Below, piece by piece: positions 1-5,118 of a DNA stretch of 5,243 nucleotides (the stretch's first letter is position 1; each line of letters begins with the position of its first letter). This DNA is from an uncultured Collinsella sp. (lineage in GTDB: Bacteria > Actinomycetota > Coriobacteriia > Coriobacteriales > Coriobacteriaceae), in NCBI GenBank assembly GCA_958372035.1, contig CATXML010000104.1:1-5243 (forward strand), read 5' to 3'. The notes beneath the pieces were generated by a model. The model searched no databases, had not been told where the DNA came from, and saw nothing but the letters and a program-made list of their open reading frames with translations. The translations under genes and the position numbers were made by a program.

Positions 1-1484
1 CCGCTATGGGCTCGTTCGTCCTTTCGTGCGTGCTCGCCTTCGCATGGTGGCGCCTGCCGGTGATGCAGATTGCCTCGGCCTCGCTCGAGGGCTTTTTGAT
101 GGCCCTGTGGCCCATTGTGTTGGTGATTATCGCCGCGGTGTTTACGTATAACCTGTGTGTGCGCACGGGCGCCATGGACGTGATTGGCGGCATGATCACC
201 TCCATCAGCAGCGACCGCCGTCTGCTGGCGCTGCTTGTGGCCTGGTGCTTCGGTGGCTTTATGGAGGGCATGGCCGGCTTTGGAACCGCCGTTGCCATTC
301 CCGCAGGCATGCTCGCGGGCCTGGGTTTTGAGGCCGTGCCTGCCGTGCTGATCTGCCTGCTGGCCAACGGCGTGCCCACGCCCTACGGCTCTATTGGCAT
401 CCCCACGGTGTCCGTTGCCGACCTGGTGGGTCTGGATTCTCTGCACCTGGCGACCGTTCAGCTGGTGCAGCTTGCACCGTTCTTTGTGGTGATGCCGCTG
501 CTCATCGTGCTGGTTGCGGGCCGCGTGGCCGACGACCAAGGTAACGTTGCGAGCGTGAGCGAGCGCCTGCGCGGCATGGCCGGTATCGCGCTGCTCTCTG
601 GCGCGTCCTTTGTCGGCGCGGCCCTGGTCGTCGCTATGTTTGTGGGTCCCGAGCTTGCCGTGGTCGTGGGCTCCATCGTGTCGCTCGCGCTGACCGCCGC
701 GCTTGCCATGCGCGCCGAGAAGTCCGGTCACCTGGACGCGCGCTTCCATATGAATATCGATTCCGGCGAACAGCTCACCGTTAAGTCGGCGCTTTCTGCC
801 TGGTCGTGCTTCATCCTGATTTTTGTTCTGCTGCTGGGTACGTCCAACCTGGTGCCCGTCGTGCACGCCGCGCTCGCGCCGTTTGCGAGTCACGTGCAGG
901 TATATTGCGGCGAGAACCCCGGTACGCTTACGTTTTCGTGGATCAACACGCCGGGTGTTTGGATTTTCCTGGCTGCGTTTGTGGGCGGCGCGATTCAGGG
1001 CGCTTCGCCGCGCATGATGGGCGAGGTGCTTGCCGCGACCGTCAAGCAGATGATGCCGACGGCCATCACCATGCTTTCGGTGCTGGGCTGCGCCAAGGTG
1101 ATGGGCTATGCAGGCATGATCTCGTCGATCAGCGCGTTCTGCATCGCCGTCGCCGGTGGTCTGTACCCGATTCTAGCTCCGTGGATCGGTGCCATCGGTG
1201 CGTTCGTGACCGGTTCGGGCACGTCGTCGGGCATGCTGTTTGGCCCCATCCAGAGCCAGGCTGCCACCGCTCTGGGCGTGAGCGACTACTGGATGGTCGC
1301 GCTGAACGCCCTGGGTGTCGCCGCCGGCAAGATGATCTCGCCGCAGACCCTCGCCATTGGTCTTGCCGCCGTGCACGTGCGCGGCAAGGACGCCGAACTC
1401 CTGAGCGCCGTGCTGCCCTACGCCGCCGGCATGCTGGTCCTCATGAGCGCCATCGCCATGCTCGGCCAAGCCCTGCCGCTGTAG
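1..1484 (+). CDS. lldP: L-lactate permease family transporter (LctP), 5' end cut off by window edge
   Basis: Integral membrane carrier that by family moves lactate (or a related 2-hydroxyacid such as glycolate) across the cytoplasmic membrane with protons. The reading frame is open to the left edge (first whole codon at position 3). The first ATG, at position 6, lies where about 40 residues of the family have already passed, so it is probably internal and the true start is outside. Numbering from that ATG there are 492 residues, almost all in hydrophobic segments. Family landmarks are LWPI (35-37), the glycine-rich FMEGMAGFGTAVAIPAG stretch (85-101), TGSGTSS (402-408) and KMISPQ (442-447), matching E. 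coli LldP blocks as I remember them. The estimated full length, ~530, fits the family (~550). The substrate cannot be told from sequence; a glycolate permease is the main alternative. A repeat array begins directly at the stop codon. Confidence 0.9.
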   Translation, partial: AMGSFVLSCVLAFAWWRLPVMQIASASLEGFLMALWPIVLVIIAAVFTYNLCVRTGAMDVIGGMITSISSDRRLLALLVAWCFGGFMEGMAGFGTAVAIPAGMLAGLGFEAVPAVLICLLANGVPTPYGSIGIPTVSVADLVGLDSLHLATVQLVQLAPFFVVMPLLIVLVAGRVADDQGNVASVSERLRGMAGIALLSGASFVGAALVVAMFVGPELAVVVGSIVSLALTAALAMRAEKSGHLDARFHMNIDSGEQLTVKSALSAWSCFILIFVLLLGTSNLVPVVHAALAPFASHVQVYCGENPGTLTFSWINTPGVWIFLAAFVGGAIQGASPRMMGEVLAATVKQMMPTAITMLSVLGCAKVMGYAGMISSISAFCIAVAGGLYPILAPWIGAIGAFVTGSGTSSGMLFGPIQSQAATALGVSDYWMVALNALGVAAGKMISPQTLAIGLAAVHVRGKDAELLSAVLPYAAGMLVLMSAIAMLGQALPL

Positions 1485-1485
1485 T

Positions 1486-1541
1486 CGGCACTTAGGGACG
1501 TTCCTTATGTGCCGGCACTTTGGGAACGTCCCTAAGTGCCG
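1486..1541. repeat. Perfect 19-bp inverted repeat with a nested palindrome
   Basis: The arm cggcacttagggacgttcc at 1486-1504 is exactly complementary to 1523-1541. The 18-base loop contains the perfect 10-base palindrome gtgccggcac (1509-1518). The transcript would fold into a very stable hairpin one base after the permease stop codon, so it may protect or end that mRNA. No T-run follows the right arm, so it is not a standard intrinsic terminator. A second, weaker pair in the same array is ggggacactc (1548-1557) with gagtgtcccc (1578-1587). Confidence 0.85.
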
Positions 1542-1587
1542 GCATCTGGGGACACTCCTTGGCTGTTGTCTGTTCAAGAGTGTCCCC

Positions 1588-1601
1588 AACGACTAGTCGT
1601 T
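1588..1601. repeat. Perfect 14-base palindrome within the repeat array
   Basis: aacgactagtcgtt is its own reverse complement. A degraded copy, aatgactagtc, lies 27 bases on at 1615-1625. Both copies are preceded by tcccc, so this is the core of the second half of the 27-base array and not an isolated operator, though a protein-binding role cannot be excluded. Confidence 0.8.
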
Positions 1602-1672
1602 TAAGAACGTCCCCAATGACTAGTCCGCTTGCGTGCGATTTTTGACCGTTGGGCGGGTGCTTCGCCGTTACC

Positions 1673-1688
1673 GCAAAAACGTTTTTGC
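1673..1688. promoter_or_regulatory. 16-base palindrome upstream of pckA, candidate operator
   Basis: gcaaaaacgtttttgc is a perfect palindrome with a central CG, 75 bases before the pckA start codon. Even-length palindromes centred on CG are typical operators of LacI/CcpA-type regulators, which would suit a gluconeogenic or anaplerotic gene. The bound protein is unknown. The stem could instead form a short hairpin in RNA, but its A/T-rich arms would make that weak. I found no convincing -35/-10 pair around it: the best scraps are ttgacc (1642-1647) and tacaac (1697-1702), with wrong spacing. Confidence 0.5.
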
Positions 1689-1705
1689 ATATCGGGTACA
1701 ACGGG

Positions 1706-1721
1706 CTTTACGTGAGTAAAG
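1706..1721. promoter_or_regulatory. Short inverted repeat between palindrome and pckA
   Basis: ctttac (1706-1711) and gtaaag (1716-1721) are exact complements around a four-base centre, gtga. It lies 18 bases after the 16-base palindrome and ends 41 bases before the pckA start. It could be a second operator half-site pair or a small 5'-UTR hairpin. The sequence alone does not decide. Confidence 0.35.
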
Positions 1722-1762
1722 TGCGCGCCGCGTCCGCGTGTCGCGCTTTTAAAGGAGGCCCC

Positions 1763-3433
1763 ATGCCTGGTGTTACCCCTGCAGAAGTTCTGTCCAACTT
1801 TGGTCTTACGCTGGTCGAAGATCCCGCCGAGAACCAGCCCCGCCTGCTGGTGGACCTGCCGGCGGCAGAGCTCGTCGAGTATGCCATTCGTCGCGAAGAA
1901 GGCCGCATGGCCTCCAACGGCGCACTCGTGATCGAGACGGGGGAGCGCACTGGCCGTTCGCCCAACGACCGCTTTATCGTCGACACGCCCGACGTGCACG
2001 ACAAAATCGCCTGGGGCGCGGTCAACCGCCCGCTGCCCGTCGAGAGCTATGAGGCCATCAAGGCCGGCATCGTCGACTATCTCAACGAGCGCGACGTGTT
2101 CGTCACCCGCGGCATGGCGGGCGCCGACCGCAACCACACGCGTCGCCTGCTCGTTGCCTGCGAGCGTGCCAGCCAGGCACTCTTTATTAAGCAGATGCTC
2201 GCCCGCCCGCTCGCCCGCGAAATCGCGCGCACCGGCGAGCCCGACTTCTGCGTGCTCGCAGCGCCCGGTTACCAGTGCGACCCTGCCATCAAGGGCCTCA
2301 ACTCCAGCGCTGCCGTGGTCATCAACTTCCAGGAGCGCGTGATTCTGGTCGCGGGTACCGGCTACTCCGGCGAGATCAAAAAGTCCATCTTCAGCGTCAT
2401 GAATTACCTGCTGCCCGTCGAGGACGACGTGCTGCCCATGCACTGCTCGGCCAGCATGGATCCCGTCACGCACGAGACCGCGGTGTTCTTTGGCCTGTCG
2501 GGCACCGGCAAGACCACGCTTTCGGCCAACCCCACGCGACTGCTGATCGGTGACGACGAGCACGGCTGGTCCGACATGGGCATCTTCAACATCGAGGGTG
2601 GCTGCTACGCCAAGTGCGAGGGCCTGGACGCGTTCCACGAGCCCGAGATCTTTAACGCTGTTCGCTTTGGCGCCATCTGCGAAAACGTGGTGCTCGATGA
2701 GAATCGCAAGCCTAACTACGACGACGTCTCGATCACGCACAATACGCGCGTGGCCTACCCCGTCGAGCATATCCCCAACGCGTGGACCAAGGGCATGGGC
2801 ACCACCCCGAGCGTCGTGCTGTTTTTGACCTGCGACGCCTTTGGCGTGCTGCCGCCCATCTCGCGCCTGACGGCCGACGCCGCCATGTATCACTTTGTGA
2901 CGGGCTTTACGGCCAAGATTCCCGGCACCGAGGTCGGCGTCACCGAGCCCACACCCACGTTCTCTTCGCTGTTTGGCGAGCCGTTTATGCCGCTCGACCC
3001 CATGGTCTACGCTAAGATGCTCGGCGAGCGCATCGCCGACGGTCGCACCCGCGTCTATCTGGTCAACACCGGCTGGATCGGCGGCGGTTATGGCGTGGGC
3101 CATCGCATCGAGCTTGCCTACACGCGCGCCCTGGTGGCCCGTGCCCTCGACGGTACCATCGAGGACAGCGAGTTCGTGCATGACGATATCTTTAACGTCG
3201 ACATTCCCACCACGTGCCACGGTGTGCCCGACGGCATTCTGGTGCCGCGCCAGTACTGGCAGAGCACCGCTCGCTACGACGAGGCAGCGCACAACCTGGC
3301 CGTGATGTTCGAGGAGAACTTCGAGAAGAAGTACTCGCACCTGCCCGAGTCCGTCAAGGCCGCCGGCCCGCACGCCCAGGTGCCCGCTGAGGCCCGTCAT
3401 CGCGGCCGCGGCCTGCTGGGACTCCGCCACTAG
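1763..3433 (+). CDS. pckA: Phosphoenolpyruvate carboxykinase (ATP)
   Basis: Cytosolic ATP-type PEP carboxykinase (EC 4.1.1.49): oxaloacetate + ATP to PEP + CO2 + ADP. In fermenting anaerobes it often runs in the carboxylating direction. It has 556 residues (E. coli 540). Visible signatures: TGRSPNDR with substrate-binding Arg65; EIKK with Lys206/Lys207 at the metal/substrate site; MHCSA with His227; the P-loop GLSGTGKTTLS from 244 (Lys250, Thr251); the second nucleotide/metal motif GDDEHGW (263-269); and further on NTRVAYP, AFGVLPPISRLT and TEPTPTFS. All catalytic blocks are intact. The start at 1763 is set by the strong Shine-Dalgarno aggagg at 1753-1758, four bases upstream; the frame stays open upstream of it but without a matching site. 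After the usual family end near KAAGP about 20 extra residues, rich in Arg and Ala, follow. It is followed by its own hairpin terminator and is probably monocistronic. Confidence 0.98.
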   Translation: MPGVTPAEVLSNFGLTLVEDPAENQPRLLVDLPAAELVEYAIRREEGRMASNGALVIETGERTGRSPNDRFIVDTPDVHDKIAWGAVNRPLPVESYEAIKAGIVDYLNERDVFVTRGMAGADRNHTRRLLVACERASQALFIKQMLARPLAREIARTGEPDFCVLAAPGYQCDPAIKGLNSSAAVVINFQERVILVAGTGYSGEIKKSIFSVMNYLLPVEDDVLPMHCSASMDPVTHETAVFFGLSGTGKTTLSANPTRLLIGDDEHGWSDMGIFNIEGGCYAKCEGLDAFHEPEIFNAVRFGAICENVVLDENRKPNYDDVSITHNTRVAYPVEHIPNAWTKGMGTTPSVVLFLTCDAFGVLPPISRLTADAAMYHFVTGFTAKIPGTEVGVTEPTPTFSSLFGEPFMPLDPMVYAKMLGERIADGRTRVYLVNTGWIGGGYGVGHRIELAYTRALVARALDGTIEDSEFVHDDIFNVDIPTTCHGVPDGILVPRQYWQSTARYDEAAHNLAVMFEENFEKKYSHLPESVKAAGPHAQVPAEARHRGRGLLGLRH

Positions 3434-3448
3434 CGTCGCCTCAGGCCC

Positions 3449-3489
3449 AAAACCACCACAAAGGGGACGGGCGCCTTTGTGGTGGTTTT
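3449..3489 (+). terminator. Hairpin terminator of pckA (repeat copy 1)
   Basis: A perfect 16-bp stem, aaaaccaccacaaagg (3449-3464) with cctttgtggtggtttt (3474-3489), encloses the 9-base loop ggacgggcg. It begins 16 bases after the pckA stop. The stem opens with A4 and closes with T4, so it could stop transcription from either side. The same stem recurs at 4406-4446 with its loop reversed. Confidence 0.9.
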
Positions 3490-3516
3490 ACTCACGCGAA
3501 TGACTCGGGTTACAAT
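3487..3516 (+). promoter_or_regulatory. Candidate promoter of the B3/4-domain gene
   Basis: tacaat at 3511-3516 matches the -10 consensus at five of six positions. tttact at 3487-3492 matches the -35 at four of six, 18 bases upstream. The -35 overlaps the T-run of the pckA terminator. Transcription would start near 3522-3524, giving a leader of about 140 bases. Based on consensus match only. Confidence 0.5.
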
Positions 3517-3530
3517 ACGCCTGACATATC

Positions 3531-3620
3531 GCCCCCTTCTCCGGATGGGGGCAGCGTAAGCGCTCTTGTGGCGGCACCGTAGGACTTTGAAGGTGGCCGC
3601 TGTGAGGGCGCTTTTTGTTT
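3531..3620 (+). promoter_or_regulatory. Structured leader with possible attenuator, upstream of the B3/4-domain gene
   Basis: Three hairpins can be drawn. The first pairs gccccc (3531-3536) with gggggc (3547-3552). The second pairs agcg (3553-3556) with cgct (3561-3564). The third is the long terminator stem 3560-3611. The second and third compete for bases 3560-3564, the arrangement expected of a transcription attenuator. Alternatively, the region may encode a stand-alone small RNA of about 95 bases ending at the T-run. It matches no riboswitch class I can name. The terminator lies 45 bases before the start codon, with the ribosome binding site downstream of it. Confidence 0.45.
3560..3616 (+). 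terminator. Intrinsic terminator inside the leader of the B3/4-domain gene
   Basis: Bases 3560-3575 pair without a break with 3596-3611 (11 Watson-Crick and 5 G-U pairs). After a one-base bulge (3595), 3576-3577 pair with 3593-3594. The loop is 15 bases (3578-3592). Five T's follow directly (3612-3616), then gttt. This is a textbook intrinsic terminator shape, but it sits upstream of a gene and no gene end precedes it since the pckA terminator. Confidence 0.8.
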
Positions 3621-3648
3621 AGGCGTCCGGACTCGGGCGTCCGCTATG

Positions 3649-3655
3649 AAGGGAG
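3649..3655 (+). promoter_or_regulatory. Ribosome binding site deciding the B3/4-domain gene start
   Basis: aagggag lies five bases before the ATG at 3661. The in-frame ATG at 3646 has no such site and would itself overlap this one, so 3661 is taken as the start. Confidence 0.8.
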
Positions 3656-3660
3656 AACAT

Positions 3661-4380
3661 ATGAAGAGTTTCGTTGCCGAGGATTCGTTTTGGGAGCTGT
3701 TTCCGCAGGCGGCTATCGGCGTCGTGGTCGTAAAGGGCATGAAGCCCGCGGCTCAGATTCCCCAGGAGGACGTGGATGCAATCGCCGCGCTGCTTGACCG
3801 CGCCAACATCGATGCGGAGCGTCACCTGACGAGTGATACCATCAGCGAGAATGCGCCGGTTAAGGCATGGCGCGAGGCGTATCGCCTGTTCAAGACTAAG
3901 AGGGGCGCGCGTTGCTCAGTTGAGAACCTGCTCAAGCGCGTGCTCAAAGGCAAGCCGGTCGGCCACATCACGCCGGCGGTGGATATCTACAACACGATTT
4001 CGTTGACTTATGCGCTGCCCGTTGGCGGTGAGGATTTGCATGCTATTGAGGGCAATCTGCGCCTGGCGGTGACCGACGGCGGCGACGCGTTCTTGCCACT
4101 TGGCGAGGAGGCGGATGATCCGACGCTGCCCGGCGAGCTTGCCTACATCGATGATGCGGGCGCCGTGTGCCGTTGCTGGAACTGGCGCGATGGCGTTCGC
4201 ACGGCGCTGTCCGACGATTCGGCGGACGCATTTTTGGCGATTGAGTGCGTGGAGCCCGAGCGGATGGGGGACTGCCAGGCCGCGATCGATCGCCTCGCTG
4301 AGCTGCTCGAGCGGTATTTGGGAGCGACGGTTGTCGTTAAGACGCTTGTGACCCGCGACAATCCTTGCGTGGAGCTGTAG
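3661..4380 (+). CDS. Solo B3/4-domain protein (PheRS beta-subunit-like)
   Basis: A protein of 239 residues made essentially of one B3/4 domain, the module that in bacterial phenylalanyl-tRNA synthetase beta subunits hydrolyses mischarged Tyr-tRNA(Phe) (COG3382-type stand-alone form). Visible blocks are W70REAYRLF, CSVENLLKR (85-93), PAVDIYNTIS (105-114), GGEDL (122-126), FLPLGEE (144-150), GELAY (158-162), DDAGAVCRCWNWRDG (164-178) and RT (180-181). The C-terminal third is a helix-rich tail (DCQAAIDRLAELLERYL) ending in a short beta segment. There is no signal peptide or membrane segment, so it is cytosolic. A trans-editing or amino-acid/tRNA-binding role is inferred from the domain; substrate and activity are unknown. 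The gene stands alone between two copies of one hairpin terminator, behind a leader with an internal terminator, which suggests control by premature termination. The family call is secure; the function is not. Confidence 0.88.
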   Translation: MKSFVAEDSFWELFPQAAIGVVVVKGMKPAAQIPQEDVDAIAALLDRANIDAERHLTSDTISENAPVKAWREAYRLFKTKRGARCSVENLLKRVLKGKPVGHITPAVDIYNTISLTYALPVGGEDLHAIEGNLRLAVTDGGDAFLPLGEEADDPTLPGELAYIDDAGAVCRCWNWRDGVRTALSDDSADAFLAIECVEPERMGDCQAAIDRLAELLERYLGATVVVKTLVTRDNPCVEL

Positions 4381-4405
4381 CGACGCCTAGAACTTATTGA
4401 GGTTC

Positions 4406-4447
4406 AAAACCACCACAAAGGTGCCTGTCCCCTTTGTGGTGGTTTTT
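4406..4447 (+). terminator. Hairpin terminator of the B3/4-domain gene (repeat copy 2, inverted)
   Basis: A perfect 16-bp stem, aaaaccaccacaaagg (4406-4421) with cctttgtggtggtttt (4431-4446), encloses the loop tgcctgtcc and ends in T5. It starts 26 bases after the stop codon. Its stem is identical to that after pckA. Its loop matches the reverse complement of the first loop at seven of nine bases but hardly matches it in direct sense, so this copy is inverted relative to the first. Confidence 0.9.
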
Positions 4448-4504
4448 ATGTTGATGGGTTAACAAATGGGATATTCGGGTACGGAGGTTCGGACATGCGG
4501 CTAA

Positions 4505-4524
4505 GATGTTTACCCGTTAGCATC
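4505..4524. promoter_or_regulatory. Imperfect dyad upstream of the MarR-family gene, possible autoregulatory operator
   Basis: gatgttta (4505-4512) and ttagcatc (4517-4524) are complementary at six of eight positions around cccg, a size usual for MarR-family operators. It sits 25 bases before the regulator's start codon and just after a weak -10-like taagat (4502-4507). MarR proteins commonly repress their own genes, but the site is only a candidate. Confidence 0.3.
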
Positions 4525-4535
4525 ATGTAAGCGAA

Positions 4536-4541
4536 AGGTGG
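4536..4541 (+). promoter_or_regulatory. Ribosome binding site deciding the MarR-family start
   Basis: aggtgg (within gaaaggtgg) lies eight bases before the ATG at 4550. The in-frame GTG at 4538 falls inside this site, so it is rejected as the start. Confidence 0.75.
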
Positions 4542-4549
4542 TCGTCACC

Positions 4550-4999
4550 ATGCGGCAGAACGACGAGACACGTTTTGAGGACTTTGTCGGACTGATCAGT
4601 GGCCTCTACAAGGAGATTCAGCGCATCAAGACGTCCGAAGGCGCAAGGCTCGGCCTTAAGGGCTCCGATGTCATGTGCCTGTACTATCTTGAGCGCAGCA
4701 AGGACGGCCTGACTGGCGCCGACCTCGCCCGCATGGCCGGCGTTACCCGCGCCGCCGTTTCGCGCACACTGGCACATCTGGAGGAGGGCGGCTACGTCGA
4801 GGTTGACGACTCGGGTGATGCGGCCGTCAAGTACCGTGCTCCGGTGCGCCTGACTGCCCTGGGCGGCGAGAGCATGAGCGAGGCCGATCGCATCATTCGC
4901 GAGGTGCTCGATACCACCGGCAAGGCCATGGGCGTGGAGCAGCGCGAGCAGATGTATGCGTCGCTGCGTACGATCCTCAACACCCTGCGCGAGATCTAG
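4550..4999 (+). CDS. MarR-family winged helix-turn-helix transcriptional regulator
   Basis: A 149-residue DNA-binding protein, the usual MarR length (~140-160). N-terminal helix 1-30 (dimerisation) is followed by the winged helix-turn-helix: LKGSDVMCLYYL (36-47), LTGADLARMAGV (54-65), the recognition helix TRAAVSRTLAHLEEGGYV (66-83), and the wing DDSGDAAVKYRAPVRLT (86-102). A C-terminal helical pair (109-147) completes the dimer interface. Such proteins usually bind as dimers to palindromes and release DNA on binding small aromatic ligands or on cysteine oxidation; the single Cys43 gives no evidence of redox sensing. The target genes are unknown: the neighbours are a B3/4-domain gene ended by a terminator and a DegV-family gene with its own promoter, so neither is an obvious operon partner. 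It may act on its own promoter dyad or elsewhere. Confidence 0.92.
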   Translation: MRQNDETRFEDFVGLISGLYKEIQRIKTSEGARLGLKGSDVMCLYYLERSKDGLTGADLARMAGVTRAAVSRTLAHLEEGGYVEVDDSGDAAVKYRAPVRLTALGGESMSEADRIIREVLDTTGKAMGVEQREQMYASLRTILNTLREI

Positions 5000-5074
5000 A
5001 GCCGCGCTGGCGCTAGCGTTCAGCCAACAACTGCATCGTCCCGTTTGAGCGCGCACGCCGTGCCGGGACATTGT

Positions 5075-5083
5075 TGTCATAAT
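5075..5083 (+). promoter_or_regulatory. Extended -10 promoter of the DegV-family gene
   Basis: tgtcataat has the TGn extension followed by cataat (five of six to consensus), 35 bases before the start codon. No good -35 is present at normal spacing, as is common for extended -10 promoters. A small hairpin, tgcgc (5088-5092) with gcgca (5100-5104), would lie in the short 5' UTR. Confidence 0.6.
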
Positions 5084-5118
5084 TCCCTGCGCGAGACCTG
5101 CGCAAGAAAGGATTCGAT

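Larger units (their letters stand above)
1482..1625. repeat. Intergenic array of degenerate 27-base units
   Basis: Five consecutive 27-base units can be laid in register: 1482-1508, 1509-1535, 1536-1562, 1563-1589 and 1590-1616, with a partial sixth to 1625. Units 1-3 share a cggca core near their start; units 2 and 3 both begin gtgccggca. Units 5 and 6 share gactagtc instead. The last 17 bases of units 2 and 5 (tttgggaacgtccctaa and tttaagaacgtccccaa) agree at 14 of 17 positions, and those of units 4 and 5 also at 14 of 17. Units 1 and 3 carry the motif in the opposite sense (gggacgttcc, ggggacactc). The array starts on the stop codon of the permease gene. No open frame of note lies in it. 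It looks like a dispersed intergenic repeat family; copies elsewhere in the genome are an inference. Confidence 0.75.

Noticed and set aside
806..1495. 229-codon open frame on the + strand inside the permease gene
   Set aside because: It is an alternate frame of a clear membrane transporter; its Arg/His/Cys-rich product is typical of out-of-frame GC-rich DNA.
1482..1625. The 27-base array as a CRISPR
   Set aside because: Adjacent units are related along their whole length, with no constant repeat alternating with unique spacers, and no cas gene is present.
1601..3430. Long open frame of 609 codons on the minus strand, antisense to pckA
   Set aside because: It is a shadow of high-GC codon use in pckA. 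Its translation is low-complexity (Ala, Gly, Val, His, Asp rich), matches no family, has no convincing ribosome binding site, and runs through the intergenic gap.
3565..3585. T-box-like stretch ggcaccg in the leader of the B3/4-domain gene
   Set aside because: It resembles part of the T-box (tggnaccgcg) and would fit a tRNA-related gene. However, the leading t is a c, the rest of the motif diverges, and the ~40 bases upstream are far too short for a Stem I with a specifier loop.
3622..3643. Direct repeat ggcgtccg (3622-3629 and 3636-3643) before the B3/4-domain start
   Set aside because: Only eight bases in GC-rich DNA. The cggac/gtccg hairpin it allows (3628-3643) is short, so chance is likely.
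5000..5040. Possible terminator after the MarR-family gene
   Set aside because: Only four-base stems (cgct/agcg, tggc/gcca) can be drawn and no T-run follows.
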